DNA from: Bacteroidota bacterium
GTDB lineage: Bacteria; Bacteroidota; JABWAT01
Direction: 5' to 3'
NCBI GenBank assembly: GCA_020161835.1
Contig: JAIUNL010000010.1
Coordinates: 90,300 to 154,299 of the forward strand
Length of the DNA stretch: 64,000 nt
How positions within the stretch are numbered: the stretch's first letter is position 1; each line of letters starts with the position of its first letter. A model generated the notes under the pieces. The model ran no database searches. It had not been told where the DNA came from and saw only the letters and a program-made list of their open reading frames with translations. Shown here piece by piece: positions 54,687 through 64,000 of this stretch. The position numbers and the translations under genes are program-made.

Positions 54687-54957
54687 TTTTCTTTTTAAAT
54701 TCCCTGGTAAACTTCAGGGAAGGAACCTTTTGTGCAGGTAAAAGCATCAATTCGTTCGTGAACGGATTTCTCGCCTTTTTTGCACTTCTTGGGTCTAGTT
54801 TAAAAGTACCAAACCCTCTGATTTCAATAATATTATCCTGCTCAAGATGCTTAAGAATCAGAGCAAGTAAACTTTCAACGAGTACTTCAGCTTCAATTGC
54901 TTCAATTCCGCTCTCCCGTGAAATCGTTTTTACCAGATCAGCTTTAGTAACCTTCAC
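54646..54957 (-). CDS. HU-family DNA-binding protein
   Basis: Nucleoid protein that bends DNA as a dimer. The 103 residues have the HU/IHF pattern: KADLVKTISRESGI, the DNA-binding arm with GFGTFKLDPRSAKKARNPFT (about 49-68) and a C-terminal helix around LKFTREFKKKI. The last 13 residues extend beyond the usual HU end and overlap the next gene. It overlaps sppA upstream by 4 bases. Confidence 0.93.
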   Translation of the reverse strand: MKVTKADLVKTISRESGIEAIEAEVLVESLLALILKHLEQDNIIEIRGFGTFKLDPRSAKKARNPFTNELMLLPAQKVPSLKFTREFKKKIADGYQSGDSKIG

Positions 54958-55880
54958 GGAAACATCCTGTACTGAACGATAGGTTTCGATATAAAAATAT
55001 CACGGATTGCACTCATTGACTCAGAATCGGTTCCAAGCAGACGGTCAAGGAACTTTTCCTGTTTTCTTTTCTTAACCAGCTCGGGTTTTCCCGTAATACC
55101 GGCCATTTTTCCGGCTAACCGGACAGCATCTTCAAAAGTACCCAGGGTATCAACCAGCCCATTATTCATTGCTTGACGGCCAGTATAAATTTTCCCCTCA
55201 GCCAGTGCCCTTGCTGAATCTATCGGCAAATTTCTCTCACTGGCAACAGTTTCAACAAATTGGTCATAGGTATCATTTATAACGTTTTGCAAATAAGTAA
55301 GATCTTCAGTCGTCTGTTGCCTGAAGGGAGACCCAACATCCTTAAACTTACCTGACTTTACAGTTATAACTTCAATTCCAACCTTGTCCATAAGAGGTTT
55401 AACCTGCGGATATTGAATGATGACACCAATAGATCCGGTTATGGTTCCAGGGTTAGCCATAAGTGTAGAACCACCAAGTGCAAGATAGTACCCACCAGAT
55501 GCAGCAACACTGTTCATTGAAATAACAACAGGCTTCCCTGATTCCCTGAATGCCCTAATTGACTCATAAATTTCCTGGCTGGGCGCAACGGCACCACCTG
55601 GAGAGTTCACTCTAACCAGTAACCCTTGTATCGAACTACTTTCCCTGAAAGCTTCAATTTGCCTTACATAGAAATCAGATGAAATAATTTCACCGCTGAT
55701 ATCAACCAAACCAATCTTTGAGCCTGAATTTAAACTTGAAGAATAATCTCCATCTTCATCAGCTTCAGAGGAAAACATCCCAGAAAGGGAAAAAACAGTA
55801 ATTGCAATCAGGAGGATGATTCCACCTGCAAAAATACCGATTATGGTAAGAACAATTTTACCGCTGTTTGATGATGACAT
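54954..55880 (-). CDS. sppA: Signal peptide peptidase SppA (short form)
   Basis: Membrane serine protease that degrades cleaved signal peptides. The 308-residue short form has one N-terminal membrane helix (about 9-32) and the S49 domain. The nucleophile is S128 in VAASGGYY and the general base is K180 in SGKFKD. The VNSPGG and GSIGVI segments line the site. It is followed by HU with a 4-base overlap. Bacterial short forms assemble as octamers. Confidence 0.93.
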   Translation of the reverse strand: MSSSNSGKIVLTIIGIFAGGIILLIAITVFSLSGMFSSEADEDGDYSSSLNSGSKIGLVDISGEIISSDFYVRQIEAFRESSSIQGLLVRVNSPGGAVAPSQEIYESIRAFRESGKPVVISMNSVAASGGYYLALGGSTLMANPGTITGSIGVIIQYPQVKPLMDKVGIEVITVKSGKFKDVGSPFRQQTTEDLTYLQNVINDTYDQFVETVASERNLPIDSARALAEGKIYTGRQAMNNGLVDTLGTFEDAVRLAGKMAGITGKPELVKKRKQEKFLDRLLGTDSESMSAIRDIFISKPIVQYRMFP

Positions 55881-55999
55881 GATACCAGATATTTACAGAA
55901 AAGAGAGCGAAGTTAGACAAAAGGAAAAACGAAATCAATTTAGATGAAATTATTGTTTATGAAAAAGACAACAAACTGGTTAAATCTGCTAAAAACACT

Positions 56000-56007
56000 T
56001 AACTTTG
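56000..56007 (+). promoter_or_regulatory. Candidate -7 element upstream of the DUF971 gene
   Basis: TAACTTTG is identical to the -7 box of the rRNA promoter in this window and lies 20 bases before the start codon at 56028. A TTA in place of TTG sits at the matching -33 position. This argues for starting the gene at 56028 rather than at the upstream in-frame ATG (55944). Confidence 0.45.
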
Positions 56008-56027
56008 CACCCTTTAAACGAGATTTT

Positions 56028-56417
56028 ATGACACCAAAACAAATCAAAAAAACTGATAATAATTCACTTATTTTTACCTGGTCTGACGGAAATATTTCCG
56101 AATTGACCTACAAAAAACTAAGAGATAGTTGCCCTTGTGCCAACTGTTCAGGGGAATCGGTCATTTTACACTCGGTCAAACCTCAGAAAATTTTCCTCGA
56201 AACACCAGGCCGGTATGACCTGAAGGATATTCAGCCGGTTGGCAACTATGCAATCACCTTGGTCTGGGGCGATAATCACAATACCGGCATATTCAGCTGG
56301 GATCTCCTTTACAGGCTGGCAAAACTCGCAGAGGCTCTTGAAGCGCAGGCAAAACAAAAACAAAAAGATCATGATCACCATCACGATCATAATCATCCCG
56401 GTAACCATGACCACTGA
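56028..56417 (+). CDS. DUF971-domain protein with His-rich tail
   Basis: The 129-residue product matches DUF971, the N-terminal domain of gamma-butyrobetaine hydroxylase-type proteins: LIFTWSDGNISELTYKKLR, then the zinc-type pair C-P-C-A-N-C (about 33-38) and VGNYAITLVWGDNHNTGIFS (about 72-91). The last 20 residues are an alternating Asp/His tail with eight His, likely metal-binding. Stand-alone DUF971 proteins are linked to iron-sulfur handling by family lore only. It overlaps the phosphatase gene by 11 bases. Confidence 0.85.
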   Translation: MTPKQIKKTDNNSLIFTWSDGNISELTYKKLRDSCPCANCSGESVILHSVKPQKIFLETPGRYDLKDIQPVGNYAITLVWGDNHNTGIFSWDLLYRLAKLAEALEAQAKQKQKDHDHHHDHNHPGNHDH

Positions 56418-57267
56418 AACCGAACAGCATTTATCAAAATTTGACTCAAGACTTCTTGCTGCTGCCGATACAGTCAGAGAGGCAGTAAGATTCATTTCTG
56501 AAAGACACGAACAAAGAAAAGTTCGTCCGCTTGGTATTCAGGTTAAAGGAAGAAACGACCTCGTTACCGAAGTCGATAAAGGAAGTGAAAATATTATTTC
56601 GGAAGGATTGAAAAAAAAGTTTCCCGATATTTCTTTTCTTGGTGAGGAATTCGGCTCCCGTCCCGGTGAGATCTTATCTGAAAAACCATATTGGATTCTT
56701 GATCCGATTGACGGCACAACTAATTTCTCTCATGGATTTCCGGTTTTTTCAGTTTCACTTGCCTTAATAGAAAACAATCGCCCTGTTCTTGCTCTTGTTG
56801 TTGAGATTATAAGGGATGAATGGTTTTATGCGGTAAAAGGCAAGGGTTCATTCTTAAACGGGAAGCCAGTTAAAACAGAAGATGTCCCTTTTTCTCAAAC
56901 CCTGATCGGGACCGGATTTCCAATTGCTGACTTTAGTCATTTGATTCAATTTCAGCAGGTTCTGGGTGAAATCATTCAACAAAACCACGGGGCAAGAAGG
57001 GCCGGATCTGCCGCAACTGATCTTGCCTATACTGCAGCGGGAAGATTCAATGGTTTTTTTGAATATGGACTTAAACCCTGGGACATGGCTGCTGGAATTT
57101 TACTGGTTCAGGAAGCAGGGGGGATCGTAACTGATTATTTTGGCGGGGATAAAATGCTCGAAACCGGACATCTGGTCTGCGGTGCACCATCTGTCCACAA
57201 AAAACTGATTGAGATAATTACCAGGCATTATCATCCTTTTCTTATAGAAAAAACTCACCGGGTTTAA
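56407..57267 (+). CDS. Inositol-phosphatase family protein (SuhB/CysQ-like)
   Basis: Mg2+-dependent phosphatase of inositol monophosphates or related sugars or nucleotides. The 286-residue product has FLGEEFG (about 80-86), the metal motif LDPIDGTTNFSHG (about 98-110) and KPWDMAAGILLVQEAGG (about 221-237). The ATG at 56407 gives a normal family length; the frame is open further upstream only because it overlaps the His-rich repeat coding region. The His-tail gene overlaps by 11 bases, so translation may be coupled. It ends inside a strong bidirectional terminator. Confidence 0.9.
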   Translation: MTTETEQHLSKFDSRLLAAADTVREAVRFISERHEQRKVRPLGIQVKGRNDLVTEVDKGSENIISEGLKKKFPDISFLGEEFGSRPGEILSEKPYWILDPIDGTTNFSHGFPVFSVSLALIENNRPVLALVVEIIRDEWFYAVKGKGSFLNGKPVKTEDVPFSQTLIGTGFPIADFSHLIQFQQVLGEIIQQNHGARRAGSAATDLAYTAAGRFNGFFEYGLKPWDMAAGILLVQEAGGIVTDYFGGDKMLETGHLVCGAPSVHKKLIEIITRHYHPFLIEKTHRV

Positions 57268-57285
57268 TTCAGCCCGGTGAGTTTT
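57250..57285. terminator. Bidirectional Rho-independent terminator
   Basis: A perfect 13-bp stem, AAAACTCACCGGG (57250-57262) with CCCGGTGAGTTTT (57273-57285), sits between the convergent phosphatase and SPFH genes. Both sides end in T or A runs, so it can stop transcripts from either direction. The phosphatase stop codon lies in the loop. Confidence 0.85.
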
Positions 57286-57291
57286 AGCTCA

Positions 57292-58152
57292 TTACTTATC
57301 GTTAAGAATAATCGGCAAACCTGATTTATCCCCAAGGATGACAAACTTTGAATTAGGAGATTTTGCAAGTTCATTTACAGCTTCAAGAGCTTTCCATTTC
57401 AATAGATTCATATCCAACCCTCTTCTAACTGTCTCCTGATAGGTTGCAATACCTTTTGCTTCAATGCCTTTTCTTTGGGCTTCCTGTTCTTCTTTTTGAA
57501 GAATGAACTTCATCCGCTCAGACTCCTGCTCTGCAGCAAGTTTATTATTGATTGCCTCTTCAACCTGTTTTGGAAGGGTGATTTTTCTTAACAAAACACT
57601 TTCAATGATGATCCCTCTGTTTCTGAGATTCAGATCAAGTTCTTTCAGTATTGCACCTGCAATCATTTCCCGGCCAGAAGTGTAGAGATCTTTCGCCTCA
57701 TAATTAACGGTTGCACTTCTGATCGCTGACCGGAGTGTTGTAATGACAACTACATCCTTATAAGCTTCGCCCACAGTTTGATAAACGTGTGCAGCCCGTG
57801 AAATATCTAATCTAAAAAGGAGTGAGACTTCAAGATTAATACTCAACCCTTCCTTAGACGGAACTTCTGCTCCCTCATAAATTTCCTGAGTTCTGATTGA
57901 ATACGACTTCACATCCAAAAGCGGATTCACAAAATGCAACCCTTCACCAATCGTGTTGCTGGTATCAACGGCACCAAACATCACCTTCACACCAACGTGA
58001 CCCGCAGGTATCATGACCGTTGATGCTGCAACAAATGCCGCTAATAAAATCACACCGGCAACTACCCTTAGTTCAAATTTATACTTAAATACCTGATCAC
58101 TCATCAGCCACGCAGCGGCGGCAAATACGATACCTAAAAGAATCAAACCCAT
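57292..58152 (-). CDS. Prohibitin/SPFH-family membrane protein
   Basis: A 286-residue protein with two hydrophobic N-terminal segments (about 2-17 and 29-49) followed by the SPFH/PHB domain (about 48-230): GHVGVKVMFGAVDTSNTIGE, LHFVNPLLDVKSYSIRTQE and a Gln/Glu-rich coiled coil (about 205-245). Members form ring scaffolds in the membrane, often with FtsH. No ftsH or nfeD is adjacent. Partner unknown. Confidence 0.88.
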   Translation of the reverse strand: MGLILLGIVFAAAAWLMSDQVFKYKFELRVVAGVILLAAFVAASTVMIPAGHVGVKVMFGAVDTSNTIGEGLHFVNPLLDVKSYSIRTQEIYEGAEVPSKEGLSINLEVSLLFRLDISRAAHVYQTVGEAYKDVVVITTLRSAIRSATVNYEAKDLYTSGREMIAGAILKELDLNLRNRGIIIESVLLRKITLPKQVEEAINNKLAAEQESERMKFILQKEEQEAQRKGIEAKGIATYQETVRRGLDMNLLKWKALEAVNELAKSPNSKFVILGDKSGLPIILNDK

Positions 58153-58221
58153 AACTTTCTCCTGATTATTAATTTACTAAACCCTTAATCTTATACACAC
58201 GAAAAGAATTCCCGCAAGCCT

Positions 58222-58518
58222 TTATTTAACTTCGAAATCTCCAACAACCAATTGTTCCAGAATGGGTCTGATTAATCCCACAACAATTTTCTGGTGTTCT
58301 GGGTGGATCTGATACTGATCAAGCGCCTCGATGGTAAGAAACTTTGAAGTAAGAACATGAGAAAAACCACCCGAACGGTCTGAAAAATTTTCCCCGGCCT
58401 GAATCTCCAGTATTGAAGGTACTTTCGGTTTCAGTGCATTCAGTTCCCTGAGAACTTCATTAACCTGCTCTTTTCTTGTCCCATCTTTCCATTTAAATAA
58501 AACAGTATGATAAATCAC
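58222..58518 (-). CDS. Dabb (stress-responsive A/B barrel) domain protein
   Basis: The 98 residues match the Dabb family: MIYHTVLFKWKDGTRKEQVN at the start and GFSHVLTSKFLTIEALDQYQ in the middle, with HPEHQKIVV before the last helix. These small proteins form dimeric ferredoxin-like barrels; some act on polyketide-like substrates, but the role here is unknown. AAGGAG precedes the start at a normal distance. Confidence 0.85.
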   Translation of the reverse strand: MIYHTVLFKWKDGTRKEQVNEVLRELNALKPKVPSILEIQAGENFSDRSGGFSHVLTSKFLTIEALDQYQIHPEHQKIVVGLIRPILEQLVVGDFEVK

Positions 58519-58599
58519 GATTATCTCCTTATATATAGCAGTTGATTTAACCAGTTCGTTTAACCATTTTAAAACTCGCTATCGGGCACCTGAACTGAA

Positions 58600-59079
58600 T
58601 CAGTTCAGACCAGAATTTTCAGAACGCAGCTTTTGGAAAAAACTCTTAAGCAGAGATTCACTTTCAATTTCTTTGATTCCGCTAATAACAGGAATCTTAA
58701 CATTAAACTTATCGTCCTGCAACAGATGATACAAAGTAGAACAGGCACCCCATTTCACATCCATGGCACCAAATACCACAAGTTTAAACCTCGAATGCAA
58801 AATAGCACCTGCGCACATCGGACAAGGCTCAAGGGTAGAGTATAAAATTGTTTCAGTCAACCTCTTACTATCCAATACTGATGCGGCGGCGGTAATTGCT
58901 ATCATTTCTGCATGAGCAGTTGGATCTTTTAGTGTTTCAACCTGATTATAACCTTTGGCTATAACTTTGTTTTCATAAACAACTACAGCACCAACCGGCA
59001 CCTCCCCACTATCAAAGGCCTTAACTGCTTCCCTTATCGCCAATTCCATAAAATAATTGTGGTTAAAAAGTTTTTCCAT
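58600..59079 (-). CDS. tadA: tRNA adenosine(34) deaminase
   Basis: Converts A34 to inosine in tRNA-Arg(ACG). The 159 residues show the zinc-dependent deaminase signature: H56-A-E58 (HAEM) and C86-x2-C89 (PCPMC). The GEVPVGAVVV segment (about 25-34) and the C-terminal FFQKLR helix fit TadA. The start at 59079 gives normal length; the same frame runs 73 codons further upstream without coding character. It reads away from the rRNA operon. Confidence 0.93.
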   Translation of the reverse strand: MEKLFNHNYFMELAIREAVKAFDSGEVPVGAVVVYENKVIAKGYNQVETLKDPTAHAEMIAITAAASVLDSKRLTETILYSTLEPCPMCAGAILHSRFKLVVFGAMDVKWGACSTLYHLLQDDKFNVKIPVISGIKEIESESLLKSFFQKLRSENSGLN

Positions 59080-59314
59080 ATGCGTTAAAAAAAGATATTT
59101 TCTGGTTGACAATCTAATAATAATCCCAAAATCGAATTCAAATCTATTGAAATATGAAATTATTTCATGATTTGGCAGATTTATTTCATTTTTATTCAAA
59201 TAGGTATTGACTTTTTTCCTGACTTGCGCCATCTTTGCAACCCGCTCGAAAAGGGGCGGAGTTCTTTGAAAGGTTGTGTTATGGGAGGTCGGGATCAAAT
59301 TTTTAAATTAGGTC

Positions 59315-59345
59315 TTGACAAATAGAAAACCATGGCGTAACTTTG
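59315..59345 (+). promoter_or_regulatory. rRNA operon promoter, Bacteroidota type
   Basis: TTGACA (59315-59320) is followed after 17 bases by TAACTTTG (59338-59345). Read as the Bacteroidota consensus this is TTG, 20 bases, TAnnTTTG. The TTGACA hexamer also fits the classical -35. It is the best promoter in the window and lies about 125 bases before the 16S gene. Confidence 0.75.
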
Positions 59346-59376
59346 CAGTCCCTTCGATGAGAAGGGTGAAAGAAAA

Positions 59377-59385
59377 TGTTCTTTA
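59377..59385 (+). promoter_or_regulatory. boxA-like antitermination site in the 16S leader
   Basis: TGTTCTTTA resembles the boxA consensus TGCTCTTTA that loads NusB/S10. A similar TGTTCTTTGA occurs before the 23S gene at 61423-61432. Confidence 0.45.
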
Positions 59386-59470
59386 TCAAGTTTGTCGACG
59401 GAAAAATACACAGCAACAACTCGTTAAAATTTGAGTTTTCAACACGGACGAGTCAGGAAAATAAAATTCT

Positions 59471-61008
<1,538 letters not shown>

Positions 61009-61152
61009 AGTCCCTTAATCTTGGGACAAGACTTGTCCGGCTGTGTACCGTCGATAAACTTGAACTTTTTTGAAAGTTTACTCAACAGAACGCTATGCGT
61101 TAAAGTAAACGAAGAAGTTCTTTTAAATATAAATAAAAGAAACCATTACACC

Positions 61153-61226
<74 letters not shown>

Positions 61227-61280
61227 CGATTAAGAGACGGAGAGCGTCTCTGGCTATTCAGGATTAGCTAGTAGGTTTCC

Positions 61281-61353
61281 GGGGCTTTAGCTCAGCTGGG
61301 AGAGCGCCTGCCTTGCAAGCAGGAGGTCAGCGGTTCGATCCCGCTAAGCTCCA
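61281..61353 (+). tRNA. tRNA-Ala (TGC)
   Basis: A 73-base cloverleaf with acceptor GGGGCTT/AAGCTCC (one G-U pair), anticodon TGC at 61314-61316 and T-arm GCGGTTCGATCCCGC. The CCA end is not encoded. It follows tRNA-Ile by 54 bases. Confidence 0.97.
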
Positions 61354-61422
61354 CGAAAATATGAATCTGGTATTAGTTTGGATAATAGGTAGTAACCCGT
61401 TACCCGTAACTCGTAACCAGAT

Positions 61423-61432
61423 TGTTCTTTGA
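61423..61432 (+). promoter_or_regulatory. boxA-like site before 23S rRNA
   Basis: TGTTCTTTGA matches the leader copy at 59377 and sits about 130 bases before the 23S gene, where a second boxA is usual. Just upstream (61391-61419) is a GTAACCCGTTACCCGTAACTCG run of short GTAAC units. Confidence 0.4.
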
Positions 61433-61562
61433 TAAGACTGTGAGAAGAAAACGTCTCGTTAGAAAGAAAGTTCAGGTTTAAGCCGGGATTTTGTTTTGAA
61501 GGAGTGGCGAGCCATACTGTGCCGGGAAACCGCACAGGGCAGAAACAACTATAAGACAGAAA

Positions 61563-64000
<2,438 letters not shown>

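Larger units (their letters stand above)
59080..59470. other. Divergent spacer between tadA and the rRNA operon
   Basis: No gene was seen. The left part should hold the tadA promoter on the reverse strand. The right part holds the rRNA promoter (59315-59345) and leader. A GTTCTTTGA motif near 59263-59271 resembles the boxA-like sequence further down, so an upstream leader or second promoter is possible. Confidence 0.4.

Noticed and set aside
56239..56406. Upstream extension of the phosphatase frame
   Set aside because: The extra residues are an out-of-frame reading of the DUF971 gene and its His-rich tail; family length supports 56407.

Overview
The window is a 64 kb stretch of a bacterial chromosome from the FCB group (Bacteroidota/Ignavibacteriota/Calditrichota-like lineages). 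This rests on four observations: two secreted amylases end in a type IX secretion (Por) sorting domain with the NYPNPFNPST motif; several families are typical of that group (DUF4292 lipoprotein next to an EnvC-like protein, DUF4286, the short Amn, the 29-residue AURKAIP1/COX24 protein); the rRNA promoter carries a Bacteroidota-type TAnnTTTG box; and the malic enzyme is fused to a phosphotransacetylase domain. Unlike most Bacteroidia, many genes here have strong Shine-Dalgarno sequences, so a lineage outside Bacteroidia is more likely. The genus cannot be named from sequence reading alone.

Layout. 1-4418: tail of an acidic unknown protein, a propionyl-CoA-carboxylase-type carboxyltransferase and an MltD-like LysM transglycosylase. 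4419-5380: repeat-rich non-coding stretch with a broken gene start and two LacI-type operators. 5381-12560: two large secreted alpha-amylases sharing a block of starch-binding modules. 12950-15482: operon of a HlyD-like membrane fusion protein, a VTC-domain (polyphosphate polymerase type) protein and a DUF4956 membrane protein. 15656-18492: an EF-hand membrane protein facing a SpoU methylase. 18925-22222: LEA-type lipoprotein, cytidylate kinase and ribosomal protein S1. 22499-28800: MtaB, then a reverse-strand block with the EnvC-like protein, DUF4292 lipoprotein, TPR lipoprotein, a flavin-reductase-like protein and DUF4286.

28915-44031: mostly single metabolic genes (ArsC, DUF255/thioredoxin, Nudix, MoeA, MaeB, class V aminotransferase, GpmA, GlcD-like oxidase, Yip1-like protein, pterin dehydratase, beta-CASP nuclease, AMP nucleosidase, TPR-Fis regulator). 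44036-55880: long reverse-strand block with an orphan Cys-rich protein, SLBB polysaccharide exporter, HIT hydrolase, EF-G paralogue, Ddl, several unknowns, a tiny ribosome-type basic protein, TPR/zinc-ribbon protein, HU and SppA. 56028-59079: DUF971, inositol-phosphatase family, SPFH, Dabb and TadA. 59315-64000: an rRNA operon in the order 16S, tRNA-Ile, tRNA-Ala, 23S, with the 23S cut by the window edge.

Most of the window is housekeeping DNA. The parts most worth a second look are the MFP-VTC-DUF4956 operon, a perfect 14-bp inverted repeat straddling the maeB start, the amylase pair with its operators, the 29-codon basic protein gene, and several families of palindromic interspersed repeats, one of which sits between two copies of the rpsA terminator.
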